In this document: in pieces, positions 1 to 9,069 of the stretch
How positions within the stretch are numbered: the stretch's first letter is position 1
Layout: the number at the start of each line of letters is the position of its first letter
Assembly (NCBI RefSeq): GCF_947501425.1
Contig: NZ_CANMVN010000004.1
Location: forward strand, 186,001-250,000
Length of the DNA: 64,000 bases
Origin: an uncultured Psychroserpens sp.
GTDB taxonomy: Bacteria; Bacteroidota; Bacteroidia; Flavobacteriales; Flavobacteriaceae
Direction: 5' to 3'
Program-made: the position numbers and the translations under genes
Notes under the pieces: generated by a model
Databases searched by the model: none
What the model was told of the DNA's origin: nothing
The model's input: the letters and a program-made list of their open reading frames with translations, nothing else

Positions 1-948
1 ACTTTGGATGGTAGTTATTCATTTTATACAAATGATAATCAAATATTAAGTGCTTCAGTATCATCATCGACAAGTGTATTTAGCGCAGGAGTCAACGTTG
101 GTGAAACACAAACCAATGCTTACGAATTAGATTTGGGGTTAACACCTATTAAGACAGACGATCTCAGATGGAACTTAAATTTTGGCTATGCATCTCAAAG
201 AACCATTGCTACAAAAATTACAGACGACTCAGACATATTAGGTAGCGGATCACCAGGTATCTATGCTATTCAAGGACAAGAGTATCCTTTAATTAGAGGT
301 AGTGCTTACGAACGTGATGATGAAGGTCGAGTGGTTTTAAATCCTGATGGGTCACCAAGAACGGCTTCTGGATTGAAAGTATTAGGACGAACAACACCTG
401 ATTACATCCTAAATTTCGGAACAGATATCACATACAAAGGATTTAGACTAAGTGCTGTTGCCGATTTCAGGACGGGTCATGTATTCTATTCTAACATCTA
501 TAATAACCTAACAGGACAAGGTCGTAGTTTTATTACTGCGGAAAACGGAAGAGGGTACTTCATATTCCCTAATTCAACTGTACAAGGATCTGGTGTTACA
601 AATACCGATGTATTGACAGGACCGTCTTATGGAGGACCTTCAGCATATGCTCAGTATCAATCATTCATACAGAGTGGTGATTTTTCTGGTGTAGACGAAA
701 ACTTTATTCTAGATGCAACAGCATTCAAACTAAGAGAGGTTGCTTTGAGTTACACACTACCACGTAAATACCTTGAAAAAACTTTTATTCAAGGTTTAGC
801 TGTTGGTATTAGTGGTAGAAATCTACTTGTTGTTCTACCAAAAGAGAACAGACGATATAATGATCCTGAAATAGGATCTGGTATAGGTGGATACGGTCAA
901 ACGCCTCCAACTAAATTCTATTCAATGAACGTAAAACTTAACTTTTAA
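1..948 (+). CDS. SusC-like TonB-dependent receptor, C-terminal part (5' end outside window)
   Basis: Outer-membrane TonB-dependent transporter of the SusC/RagA type, which pairs with a SusD lipoprotein to import glycans or peptides. Only the last ~315 residues are present: the reading frame is open to the first base, so the plug and N-terminal domains lie upstream. What is visible is typical barrel: alternating aromatic and polar strands, a RTTPDYILNFG-type strand, a late FKLREVALSYTLP motif characteristic of SusC C-termini, and a terminal Phe (VKLNF) as in outer-membrane barrels. The SusD gene starts 4 bases after the stop, the usual SusC-SusD arrangement. Substrate cannot be read from this fragment. 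Confidence 0.93.
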   Translation, partial: TLDGSYSFYTNDNQILSASVSSSTSVFSAGVNVGETQTNAYELDLGLTPIKTDDLRWNLNFGYASQRTIATKITDDSDILGSGSPGIYAIQGQEYPLIRGSAYERDDEGRVVLNPDGSPRTASGLKVLGRTTPDYILNFGTDITYKGFRLSAVADFRTGHVFYSNIYNNLTGQGRSFITAENGRGYFIFPNSTVQGSGVTNTDVLTGPSYGGPSAYAQYQSFIQSGDFSGVDENFILDATAFKLREVALSYTLPRKYLEKTFIQGLAVGISGRNLLVVLPKENRRYNDPEIGSGIGGYGQTPPTKFYSMNVKLNF

Positions 949-952
949 GAAA

Positions 953-2470
953 ATGAAACATATATATAACATAAAATATACATTGTCATTAGCCCTTTTA
1001 TTTCTTACATTTTCTTGTAGTGATGTGCTAGTGAATGAAGATCCTAATGGTGTTGTGATTAATGAATTACCTCCAGAGGTAATACTTCCTGGAGCACTTA
1101 CAGTGCCTTCAAGTACTTTAATGACTACAATGAACGGACTTGGAAATACAATGGTAGCTACCTGGTCTGGTAATGCTCAACAGGTACAAGCACCATATTT
1201 TGAAGAATTCCAATACCAGTTAACTACAGATTTCTACAGCGGAATTTGGGATAACCTTATGGCCAGAACAGGAAACTTAACTCAAATCATTGAGAACGAG
1301 TATGGAGATAATTACGATTATTTCAAAGGTGCATCTAAAATTTACAGAGCATTTTATTTTCAATATTTGGTAGATCTTTATGGAGATATTCCATTTACAG
1401 ATATTCATCAACGTGGTGACCTCTTATTTCCTGAATATGATAATCAGGAAGATGTCTATGTTGCATTAATTAATGATATCAACGATGCCATTGCACAAAT
1501 TCAAAACACAGATACTAACACTGCAATTGGAATGGGAACAAACGATGTGATCATGGGTGGAAATATGGATATGTGGATTAAGTTTGGAAATACGGTCAAA
1601 CTGAGAATGTTACTACGTATCTATGATGCTGCACAATCTTCCTCAGACCTGCAATCTATTGTAAACAGTGAACTTGCCTCTCTAAATAATGCAGATTTTC
1701 TGGGTGCAGGAGAGAATGTAACTATTAATCCTGGATATTCAGATGAAGAGGATAGAATGAATCCTTTTGCAGAGGTTTTTGGTTATGATCCTGGACAATT
1801 TGGAAATGCATCTAATCAAACATTTTCAAACTTAAGAGCTGGACCAACGACATTTTTAGTAGAATTCTTGAACGGAACTACTAATGGTGTAACAGATGCC
1901 AGATTACAGCGATTATATGCGCCTAGAGGCGGACAAACAACTATTCAAGGTAATACACAAGGTGGTGGAGACCAACCCTCAAGAATTGGTCCTGGATTAT
2001 TGATCTCGCCACAACAAGATGGATATATCATGACGGCTTCTGAATCTCTATTCCTTCAGTCAGAAGCAGTATTTAAAGGATTATTAAGTTCAGGAAATGC
2101 AAAAAACCTTTTTGAGAGCGCAATACAATCTTCATTCGACAGATTAGGAGCATCCATTGGAAATTATCTCAACGACGCAAATAATGTTAATACTATTGGT
2201 TGGGATGGTAGTGCAGATAAACTAGAAGCAATAATTACTCAAAAATGGATTGACTTGGGAGGTACTAACGGAGTAGAGACATGGATAGAATTTACCAGAA
2301 CAGGCTATCCAAGTAATATGCCACTTCCCGATATTACAAATAGACCAAATAGACCATTGAGATTATTATATCCGACATCTGAGTACACAGGAAATTCAGC
2401 TAACGTAAGCATCTACAATCAAACTGTAGATACAGCTTTTGATTTACCAATTTTTTGGGATGTTAATTAA
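953..2470 (+). CDS. SusD/RagB-like nutrient-binding lipoprotein (SusD-like_2 type)
   Basis: Surface lipoprotein that caps the SusC channel and captures substrate. The 505-residue protein has a lipoprotein signal ending in FSC at Cys22, followed by an acidic stretch. The body shows SusD-like_2 features: YFKGASKIYRAFYFQYLVDLYGDIPF (a TPR-type helix pair) and a C-terminal QKWIDLGG...EAWIEF-like segment near residues 425-450 (here NGVETWIEFTRTGYP). Length is typical for this subfamily. It begins 4 bases after the SusC stop and is followed 11 bases later by a lipoprotein gene, so one operon is likely. The substrate is unknown; no glycoside hydrolase lies within the visible part of the locus. Confidence 0.93.
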   Translation: MKHIYNIKYTLSLALLFLTFSCSDVLVNEDPNGVVINELPPEVILPGALTVPSSTLMTTMNGLGNTMVATWSGNAQQVQAPYFEEFQYQLTTDFYSGIWDNLMARTGNLTQIIENEYGDNYDYFKGASKIYRAFYFQYLVDLYGDIPFTDIHQRGDLLFPEYDNQEDVYVALINDINDAIAQIQNTDTNTAIGMGTNDVIMGGNMDMWIKFGNTVKLRMLLRIYDAAQSSSDLQSIVNSELASLNNADFLGAGENVTINPGYSDEEDRMNPFAEVFGYDPGQFGNASNQTFSNLRAGPTTFLVEFLNGTTNGVTDARLQRLYAPRGGQTTIQGNTQGGGDQPSRIGPGLLISPQQDGYIMTASESLFLQSEAVFKGLLSSGNAKNLFESAIQSSFDRLGASIGNYLNDANNVNTIGWDGSADKLEAIITQKWIDLGGTNGVETWIEFTRTGYPSNMPLPDITNRPNRPLRLLYPTSEYTGNSANVSIYNQTVDTAFDLPIFWDVN

Positions 2471-2481
2471 AAAAAAAGATT

Positions 2482-3342
2482 ATGAAAAAAATTAAATTTA
2501 TTCTATTGTCAATTCTAAGTGCTCAATTAATCGTCTCCTGTAGTGTTGACGATAACCCACAGCAATTAGAAGCAGATCTTGCTAACACACCATTTGTGGT
2601 GGGTTTCAACAACAGCGAAGCCTCTCCTGCTTTTGTTACAGATGGAGAAGTTAAGATGTATAGTGAAAATATTGTATTGTTTGGTGGAGATGATTTCTCC
2701 AGTAATCCAAGTATTACAGTAAACTTCGAAGTAGATGCAAATTCTACTGCAGTCGCAGGTACAGATTATGATTTTGTAAACGGGTCTCAATCTATAACAA
2801 TTCCTGAGGATAGAGATTATGGAGAATTAAATATCAATTTTTATTCTGAAAATATTGACGTTGATAATCCAAAAACACTAATACTTAATATCACATCTTC
2901 AAGTAATGGTGAAGTGGCTAGTTCTTTTAGAACGTTAACCATTACAATCAACGGGATTTGTTTTTCTGACATAGGTGGTATCTATAGTATGACCACAACT
3001 TACGGTTATCATGACTTCTTACCTAATTTCAGCACAAACACTATAGATATAGAAGTAGAAGCTTTAGGTGATGGACAATACAGAGTTTTCGACATGTCGG
3101 GAGGATTGTATAGCAACGGTCCTTACACCACAGCCTACGGCACAGGTGCTACAAGCTTTGATGTCGTTTTTACAGAAAATTGTGGTGATATCTCTTGGGT
3201 AAACCAAAATGACCCTTGGGGATTAGTAGTTCCTCTTGATGGAGGCGTTAATGCCGTTGACCCAGATACCGGAGTCATAACCATTTCATGGTTTTGTGAA
3301 GGTTATGGAGAAAATGGAGTTTCAGTTTATACACCACTTTAA
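2482..3342 (+). CDS. SusE-position surface lipoprotein with Calx-beta-like domain
   Basis: Hypothetical lipoprotein of 286 residues; signal peptide with VSC lipobox at Cys20 followed by SVDD, resembling the acidic lipoprotein export signal of Flavobacteriaceae. Residues ~45-155 look like a Calx-beta-type sandwich (AGTDYDFVNG, SITIPEDRDYGELNINF, PKTLILNITSS). The C-terminal half (ISWV, ISWFCEGYGENG) is Cys- and Trp-containing and resembles C-terminal domains of other SusD-linked lipoproteins. Position immediately after SusD suggests an accessory substrate-binding role, which is inference; I do not recognise a named family for the whole protein. Confidence 0.75.
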   Translation: MKKIKFILLSILSAQLIVSCSVDDNPQQLEADLANTPFVVGFNNSEASPAFVTDGEVKMYSENIVLFGGDDFSSNPSITVNFEVDANSTAVAGTDYDFVNGSQSITIPEDRDYGELNINFYSENIDVDNPKTLILNITSSSNGEVASSFRTLTITINGICFSDIGGIYSMTTTYGYHDFLPNFSTNTIDIEVEALGDGQYRVFDMSGGLYSNGPYTTAYGTGATSFDVVFTENCGDISWVNQNDPWGLVVPLDGGVNAVDPDTGVITISWFCEGYGENGVSVYTPL

Positions 3343-3354
3343 TACTTAAAAGAA

Positions 3355-4401
3355 ATGAAAAATACATATAAAAAAATAAGTTATTCATTAGGTCTGGTAT
3401 TCCTGTTAGGTCTGGTCAACTTTTCTTGTCAGGACGATGACTCTATACCAAGACGAGGCAAGCCTGCTTTAACGGTAATGAGCAATTCGGTTACTGTAAC
3501 TGAAGGAGAAACCGCAGTATTTATGATTGATGTTGAATATGGTGTTTCTGAAAAAATAGATATTAGAATCGACATCTTAGATAGTGAAGGTAATCCAGTT
3601 GTTACTGCGCTTCCAACTGATGGAGATGCTACAACTGGTAATGGATTCTATGACAGAGTTGAATTTGAAGATATAGAAGTACCTTATCCTACTTGGTTTG
3701 AATCTGGTTATTTCGAATACGGATATCAAGGTGGCTCAGGTTACATTGCCTCGTTCCCTCCTTTTTCTGAAACCATCGAACTCAATATTGAAACCATTCA
3801 GGATTTTATTCCTGAAAATACGAAAACAGTCAATCTCAGATTATCATCTACATCTTTAATGGCTGCTGCTATTGAAGAAGATATTAGCATTACTATCAAT
3901 GATTTTGTTGGAAGTGATCTTGTAGCACGTTTGAATTGGGATGGTGATTATTTAGAAAGTCAAGCTGACCCTTGTGATATTGATAATGGATTAGATCTGG
4001 ATCTGGAACTGATTTTCAATGGTGATTATATCCAAACAAGCTATAATGATTGTCCAGAGGAACTCATCATTTTAGGTTCTGATGCTGATGGCACCTATAC
4101 CATTGATGCAAGTTTCTGGACCGCTAATGGTAACACGTCTTCTGATAACAGTAATGTTCCAGCTTCATTAGACTTCTTAAAAGCTGGAGTATTTGTTGAA
4201 TCTGTAGACCTTTCGGCATTATTCCCTCTTAACGATGGAGGACTTAACGACGGAAATGGTAATGCCATTACATCTTTTACTGTTGAAAAATTAGGTAACA
4301 CCTATACTATAACAGATAGCAATGATAACCAAGTAGCTCAAGGTAGACTATCAGATTATAAGATGTCTCTTAAAGAAAAAAGAGCGTTAAAAAATAACTA
4401 G
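3355..4401 (+). CDS. Surface lipoprotein with Calx-beta-like domain, SusCD-linked
   Basis: Lipoprotein of 348 residues: hydrophobic signal, Cys25 in NFSC, then QDDDS, a good match to the acidic surface-export signal described for flavobacterial lipoproteins. Residues ~38-165 form a Calx-beta-like sandwich (SVTVTEGETAVFMIDVEYG ... TVNLRLSSTS). A second, beta-rich domain follows from ~185, starting LVARLNWDGDYLE. The Lys/Arg-rich tail (LKEKRALKNN) is short. It lies 12 bases after the preceding lipoprotein and is the last gene before a terminator, so it closes the SusCD operon. It and its upstream neighbour share the sandwich layout but little sequence. Role is probably ligand binding at the cell surface (inference). 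Confidence 0.72.
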   Translation: MKNTYKKISYSLGLVFLLGLVNFSCQDDDSIPRRGKPALTVMSNSVTVTEGETAVFMIDVEYGVSEKIDIRIDILDSEGNPVVTALPTDGDATTGNGFYDRVEFEDIEVPYPTWFESGYFEYGYQGGSGYIASFPPFSETIELNIETIQDFIPENTKTVNLRLSSTSLMAAAIEEDISITINDFVGSDLVARLNWDGDYLESQADPCDIDNGLDLDLELIFNGDYIQTSYNDCPEELIILGSDADGTYTIDASFWTANGNTSSDNSNVPASLDFLKAGVFVESVDLSALFPLNDGGLNDGNGNAITSFTVEKLGNTYTITDSNDNQVAQGRLSDYKMSLKEKRALKNN

Positions 4402-4415
4402 ACTAAGTTCTTGTT

Positions 4416-4448
4416 AAAAAAGCCATCTGATCTCAGGTGGCTTTTTTT
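4416..4448 (+). terminator. Rho-independent terminator of the SusCD-lipoprotein operon
   Basis: Stem AGCCATCTGA / TCAGGTGGCT with a short loop, preceded by an A-tract and followed by seven T. It starts 15 bases after the stop codon of the second lipoprotein. Confidence 0.85.
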
Positions 4449-4514
4449 GTTAAATTTCAATTCTTGTCATTATCTTTGACATATAAATATTAGGTTTACA
4501 AAAAAAAGCAAGCT

Positions 4515-6158
4515 ATGATACGACAACTACTTCTCGTAACAGCACTCTTATTCTGTTTCAACGTAAAAGCTCAAAATACGGTTGGAACTACATTTATTAC
4601 CAATGATGTATTTGAAGCTTACACGCTAATTTCTGTGAATACCAAAGCATATTTATTTGATAATTGTGGACAAGTAATTAATGAGTGGTCCAGTGCATAC
4701 AGACCAGGAAATGCGGTTTATCTTTTACCTAATGGTAATCTTTTAAGAGCTGGTCAAGTTACTGATGGCAGTAGTAATATTACTTTTGGCGGTCAAGGTG
4801 GAATTATAGAATTATTTGACTGGGACGGAAATTTAATTTGGTCCTATTTATACAATACCAATCAATTTAGACAACACCATGATATATTTCCTATGCCTAA
4901 CGGAAATGTCCTTATTCTGGCAGCTACAGCATTAACGATGACAGAAGCTGTTGATGCGGGTAGAGATCCAAATCTAATGAGCGAAACCAGATTATACAAT
5001 GAACAAATCATTGAGGTAGAACCTGTTGGAGTTGATCAAGCCAATGTAGTTTGGGAATGGAACGTTAAAGATCATCTTATACAGGACTTTGACAATACTA
5101 AAGCTAATTTTGGTGATGTAAGTATGAGTCCGGGTAAATTAGACATCAACTTTCTTAATGGTGGTTCTGGAGCAGCCAACTGGTTGCACTTCAATTCCAT
5201 TCAATACGATGAAGGCTTAGATCAAATAGTTATTAGTAGTCGTAACTTAAGTGAAATATATATTATCGATCACTCTACAACAACTGCTGAAGCTGCAACA
5301 AGTTCTGGAGGAACTTATGGCAATGGAGGTGATTTTTTATACCGTTGGGGAAATCCGCAATCTTACAGACAAGGCACTGAAACAGACCGTCAATTGTATG
5401 GGCAACATTATCCTCATTTTATTGCTGATGGATTAGTGGATGCAGGAAAACTCATATTATTTAATAATGGTAATGGTAGATTTCCAGAATTCTCTGAAGT
5501 TTTTATCTTAATACCTCCTACATCGGCTCCAGGTGTATACAGCTACACAACTAATACAGCCTATGGACCAACAGCTCCAGACTATATCTATTCAGATCAA
5601 ACCAATACACCCTCTGATTTTTACTCTTCAATTGTGAGTAGTGCTCAACGTCTACAAAATGGTAATACCTTAATATGTGAGGGACGGACTGGAGAAATAT
5701 TTGAGATCGATGATACAGATACTGTAGTATGGAGATATGTTAATCCTGTAAGTAATAACACAGGTGTAATTGCTACTCAAGGAGATCCTGTTCCTGCAGG
5801 TAATTTAACATTTAGAGCCATCAAATATGCAACTGATTATCCGGCTTTCATAGGTAGAGATCTCACTCCCGGAGATCCAATAGAACTCAATCCAGATCTT
5901 TCACCTTGTAATAACTTAAGTGTATCAGAATTTGAATTAGCTAACGTTTCTGTATTTCCAAACCCAACTACAGATCTAATTACAGTAGCTTCTAATGATA
6001 TTATTGATAAAATTGAATTGTTTTCTACTTTAGGCAAAAAAGTTATGGAAGTCAGAAACACCAATACAATTGACCTTTCTGGTGTTGATGCAGGTATTTA
6101 TTTTATCCAAATACACGCACAAAACAGAAGCTTGAGTAAAAAAATTATCAAACAGTAA
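4515..6158 (+). CDS. Secreted arylsulfotransferase-like protein with T9SS sorting domain
   Basis: 547-residue secreted protein. N-terminal signal peptide (about 20 residues, ending KAQ), then a beta-propeller of the arylsulfotransferase (ASST) family: repeated PNGN(L/V)L blades (YLLPNGNLLRAG, FPMPNGNVLILA, RLQNGNTLICEGRTGEIFEID), HHDI, and WLHFNSIQYDEGLDQIVISSRNLSEIYIID, a segment strongly typical of bacterial ASST-like proteins. ASST transfers sulfate between phenols, but many relatives are uncharacterised, so activity is not assured. The last ~70 residues (VFPNPTTDLI ... GIYFIQI ... KKIIKQ) are a type A T9SS sorting domain, so it is exported across the outer membrane. It has its own terminator on each side and is separate from the SusCD operon. 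Confidence 0.88.
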   Translation: MIRQLLLVTALLFCFNVKAQNTVGTTFITNDVFEAYTLISVNTKAYLFDNCGQVINEWSSAYRPGNAVYLLPNGNLLRAGQVTDGSSNITFGGQGGIIELFDWDGNLIWSYLYNTNQFRQHHDIFPMPNGNVLILAATALTMTEAVDAGRDPNLMSETRLYNEQIIEVEPVGVDQANVVWEWNVKDHLIQDFDNTKANFGDVSMSPGKLDINFLNGGSGAANWLHFNSIQYDEGLDQIVISSRNLSEIYIIDHSTTTAEAATSSGGTYGNGGDFLYRWGNPQSYRQGTETDRQLYGQHYPHFIADGLVDAGKLILFNNGNGRFPEFSEVFILIPPTSAPGVYSYTTNTAYGPTAPDYIYSDQTNTPSDFYSSIVSSAQRLQNGNTLICEGRTGEIFEIDDTDTVVWRYVNPVSNNTGVIATQGDPVPAGNLTFRAIKYATDYPAFIGRDLTPGDPIELNPDLSPCNNLSVSEFELANVSVFPNPTTDLITVASNDIIDKIELFSTLGKKVMEVRNTNTIDLSGVDAGIYFIQIHAQNRSLSKKIIKQ

Positions 6159-6180
6159 ACCTCTCAGATAATAGATAAAG

Positions 6181-6208
6181 ACCATTCTAAAATTAGAATG
6201 GTTTTTTT
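6181..6208 (+). terminator. Rho-independent terminator after the ASST-like gene
   Basis: Perfect 10-bp stem ACCATTCTAA / TTAGAATGGT around a 2-base AA centre, followed by seven T including the last stem bases. It directly abuts the -7 box of rlmB. Confidence 0.88.
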
Positions 6209-6209
6209 A

Positions 6210-6217
6210 TACCTTTG
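6210..6217 (+). promoter_or_regulatory. Bacteroidota -7 box TACCTTTG for rlmB (leaderless)
   Basis: Exact match to TAnnTTTG. The rlmB ATG begins only 5 bases after the box, so transcription would start at or within one or two bases of the start codon. No clear -33 TTG at the usual distance because the terminator stem occupies that stretch. Confidence 0.55.
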
Positions 6218-6221
6218 AGCC

Positions 6222-6956
6222 ATGGAAAAAGAAACCACCATTTTTGGTATACGTGCAGTTATTGAAGCTATAAAATCTGGAGAAAACATCGATAAGATCT
6301 TTTTACAAAAAGGATTACGAGGCGAATTATTCTCAGAATTAGAGCAGCTACTTAAGAAAGAACGTTTAAATAGTTCTTATGTGCCAATTGAAAAGCTGAA
6401 CCGTTTATCAAAAAAGAACCATCAAGGTGTGGTTGCCCAAATTGCTCCTATAACCTTTCATAACATTGAAGATCTTGTTATGAGTGTTACAGAATCTGGA
6501 AAAACACCACTATTTCTGTTACTGGATCAATTAAGTGATGTTCGAAATTTTGGAGCTATCGTTCGTACAGCAGAATGCACAGGTGTTTCTGGGATTATTA
6601 TTCAGAAAAAAGGTGGCGCTCCTGTTAATGGCGATGCCATAAAAACTAGTGCAGGCGCACTTTTCAAAATGCCAATTTGTAAAGTTGATCATATCAAAGA
6701 TGCTGTATTTTATATGCAAGCTAGTGGCATAAAAGTGATTGCTGCTACCGAAAAAACAGACAACACGATCTATGATGTATCTTTTAAAGAACCATGCGCT
6801 ATCATTATGGGATCTGAAGGAAAAGGCATCAACCCATCAGTTATAAAGGTTGCCGATGAAAAAGCTAAACTTCCTCTATTAGGTGAGATAGAATCCTTAA
6901 ATGTCTCTGTTGCTTGTGGTGCATTTTTATACGAAGCGGTAAGACAACGTCTTTAA
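6222..6956 (+). CDS. rlmB: 23S rRNA (guanosine-2'-O)-methyltransferase RlmB, SpoU family
   Basis: SAM-dependent methylation of a guanosine ribose in 23S rRNA (G2251 in E. coli numbering). 244 residues, normal length. The N-terminal domain (1-75) is the L30e-like substrate-binding domain (FGIRAVIEAI). The SPOUT domain shows motif 1 (DQLSDVRNFGAIVRTAE), motif 2 (IIMGSEGKGI) and motif 3 (LPLLGEIESLNVSVACGAFLYE), including the catalytic Arg and the knot residues. Start ATG chosen because it gives the conserved MEK..(I/V)FG.(R/H)AV N-terminus and follows the -7 box at once. Its 3' end overlaps the convergent rhomboid gene by 4 bases. Confidence 0.95.
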   Translation: MEKETTIFGIRAVIEAIKSGENIDKIFLQKGLRGELFSELEQLLKKERLNSSYVPIEKLNRLSKKNHQGVVAQIAPITFHNIEDLVMSVTESGKTPLFLLLDQLSDVRNFGAIVRTAECTGVSGIIIQKKGGAPVNGDAIKTSAGALFKMPICKVDHIKDAVFYMQASGIKVIAATEKTDNTIYDVSFKEPCAIIMGSEGKGINPSVIKVADEKAKLPLLGEIESLNVSVACGAFLYEAVRQRL

Positions 6957-7699
6957 TCTTTGTTCTCTTTAAACGTATAGTTGATATCAGGACTGGTATC
7001 TTCGGAAAGTGGCTCCTCCTCTATTTCTGGCTCTAAATGTTCAATGAAGTTACCATTTTCGTCAAAATGTTTCAAGAATGGATCATCATCTTCATTATAA
7101 TCGGGTTGCTGCCATACATATCGTTCAGGCTTTGCAATAGCTTTCCTAAAAATAAGAGCAAACACAAATCCAGATATGAGTCCGCCAAGATGTCCTTCCC
7201 AAGACATGCCATCTTTAACAGGAAATACATACCAAATCATACTTCCGTAGAGAAATATAATAATCAACGACAAGGCAATTAATCTAAAGTGTTTAGCGAA
7301 TATACCTTTAAAAAAGATGAAACTCACCAAAACATAAACGAGTCCACTGGCTCCAATATGATTTGCTGGTCTGCCAATGATCCAGGTAAATAATCCCGAC
7401 AGCAATATTCCGAAGAATAACACTTTCCATGAGATCTTTCTGTAGAAATAAAACAATGCTGCAGATAAAACAAACAGCGGGATGCTATTATGGTATAAAT
7501 GCTCGATATCGGCATGAATAAACGGACTGGTAAAAATTCCAATTAGGCCTTCCAGTTTTTGCGGATACACACCCATTCTTTTAATAGATGGAAAAAACCG
7601 AACCTGCATCCAGAATACAATCCACAGTGACAACACAAAAAACACAGGATATGCAATGACTCCTGTTGAATATCTAAAATGTTGCTGGTGATTACTCAT
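6953..7699 (-). CDS. Rhomboid family intramembrane serine protease
   Basis: Inner-membrane serine protease that cleaves transmembrane helices. 248 residues, about six transmembrane segments. Catalytic Ser118 lies in the GASG motif and the dyad His170 in WEGHLGG; the oxyanion-type HxxxxHxxxN motif is seen as HADIEHLYHN (62-71). The last ~60 residues are a charged, acidic cytoplasmic tail (EIEEEPLSEDTSPD), common in flavobacterial members. It converges on rlmB with a 4-base overlap and stands alone on the minus strand. Substrate unknown. Confidence 0.93.
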   Translation of the reverse strand: MSNHQQHFRYSTGVIAYPVFFVLSLWIVFWMQVRFFPSIKRMGVYPQKLEGLIGIFTSPFIHADIEHLYHNSIPLFVLSAALFYFYRKISWKVLFFGILLSGLFTWIIGRPANHIGASGLVYVLVSFIFFKGIFAKHFRLIALSLIIIFLYGSMIWYVFPVKDGMSWEGHLGGLISGFVFALIFRKAIAKPERYVWQQPDYNEDDDPFLKHFDENGNFIEHLEPEIEEEPLSEDTSPDINYTFKENKD

Positions 7700-7788
7700 T
7701 ATCTAAATTTAAAACTTTATTAGCAAAATGCTATCCATTTATTGAAACTCTGAAATATTGTCACATTCGTTTTTTGTAATTTTACATT

Positions 7789-9069
7789 ATGAACGAACCT
7801 TTAGCAGAACGATTACGTCCACAAACGCTGGATGACTATTTAAGTCAGTCGCATTTAGTTGGCAAAACTGGCGTTTTGACACAACAATTACATCAAGGTG
7901 TGATTGCATCTATGATATTTTGGGGACCACCTGGAACTGGTAAAACAACATTAGCTAATATTATTGCTAATGAATCTCAGCGACCGTTTTACACCTTAAG
8001 TGCTATCAATTCTGGTGTTAAGGATATTCGAGAGGTGATTGATAAAGCAAAACAAAGTGGTGGTCTATTTACAACTAAAAATCCCATTTTATTCATTGAT
8101 GAAATTCATCGATTTAGCAAATCGCAACAAGATTCACTATTGCAAGCTGTTGAAAAAGGTTGGGTAACACTCATTGGCGCCACAACAGAAAATCCGAGTT
8201 TTGAAGTTATTCCTGCGCTACTCTCAAGATGTCAGGTGTATGTCCTCAATTCCTTTGGAAAAGAAGATCTGGAAGCACTTTTGAATCGTGCTCTAAAAGA
8301 AGATGAGCTCTTATTAAAGCGACATATTAAACTTAAAGAAACTGAAGCTCTTATTAGATTATCTGGTGGTGATGCGAGAAAACTTTTAAATCTTTTTGAA
8401 CTTATTGTCACCTCATTTGATGAACAAGAAAAGATCGTCATAACAAACGAGATCGTTACAAGTCGTGTTCAAAGTAATACAGTTAGATATGACAAGACAG
8501 GTGAGCAACACTACGACATTGTTTCAGCGTTTATAAAATCCATTCGAGGTAGCGATCCAAATGCTGCTGTATATTGGTTAGCACGAATGATTGAAGGTGG
8601 CGAAGATGTCAAATTCATTGCACGTCGTTTGCTCATTCTAGCCAGTGAAGATATTGGTAATGCTAATCCTACTGCATTAGTAATTGCAAACAATACATTT
8701 CAAGCTGTATCAGTTATAGGTTATCCTGAATCGAGAATCATTCTCAGTCAGTGTGTTACCTATCTGGCCACTTCTCCTAAAAGTAATGCTGCATATGAAG
8801 CTATTGGTAAAGCTCAACAATTAGTAAAAGAGACAGGAGACCTATCTGTACCATTATCGGTTAGAAATGCGCCTACAAAACTTATGAAAGAGTTAGGCTA
8901 TGGAGACAATTATCAATATGCCCATAACTATGAAAACAATTTTGTAGCTCACGAATTTTTGCCAGAAGAGATTAAAAATACTACACTTTATCAACCAGGA
9001 AATAATGCACGGGAAAATGCGCAACGTGAATTTTTAAAAGTGCGTTGGAAAGACAAATACAACTATTAG
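7789..9069 (+). CDS. rarA: Replication-associated recombination protein A (RarA/MgsA), AAA+ ATPase
   Basis: AAA+ ATPase of the clamp-loader family that acts at stalled replication forks. 426 residues, normal length. Walker A GPPGTGKTT at 46-54, Walker B LFIDEIHRF with D104-E105, sensor 1 IGATTENPSF, arginine-finger region LLSRCQVY, then the tetramerisation and C-terminal helical domains (GSDPNAAVYWLARM, ASEDIGNANP) typical of RarA/WRNIP1. N-terminus MNEPLAERLRPQTLDDYLSQ is canonical, so the ATG is secure; a near -7 box TAATTTTA lies at 7777-7784. The stop overlaps the convergent gene by 4 bases. Confidence 0.96.
   Translation: MNEPLAERLRPQTLDDYLSQSHLVGKTGVLTQQLHQGVIASMIFWGPPGTGKTTLANIIANESQRPFYTLSAINSGVKDIREVIDKAKQSGGLFTTKNPILFIDEIHRFSKSQQDSLLQAVEKGWVTLIGATTENPSFEVIPALLSRCQVYVLNSFGKEDLEALLNRALKEDELLLKRHIKLKETEALIRLSGGDARKLLNLFELIVTSFDEQEKIVITNEIVTSRVQSNTVRYDKTGEQHYDIVSAFIKSIRGSDPNAAVYWLARMIEGGEDVKFIARRLLILASEDIGNANPTALVIANNTFQAVSVIGYPESRIILSQCVTYLATSPKSNAAYEAIGKAQQLVKETGDLSVPLSVRNAPTKLMKELGYGDNYQYAHNYENNFVAHEFLPEEIKNTTLYQPGNNARENAQREFLKVRWKDKYNY

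Noticed and set aside
7037-7282. Open frame of 81 codons on the plus strand within the rhomboid gene
   Set aside because: Antisense shadow of a well-supported gene; its composition is that of the reverse complement of transmembrane codons.
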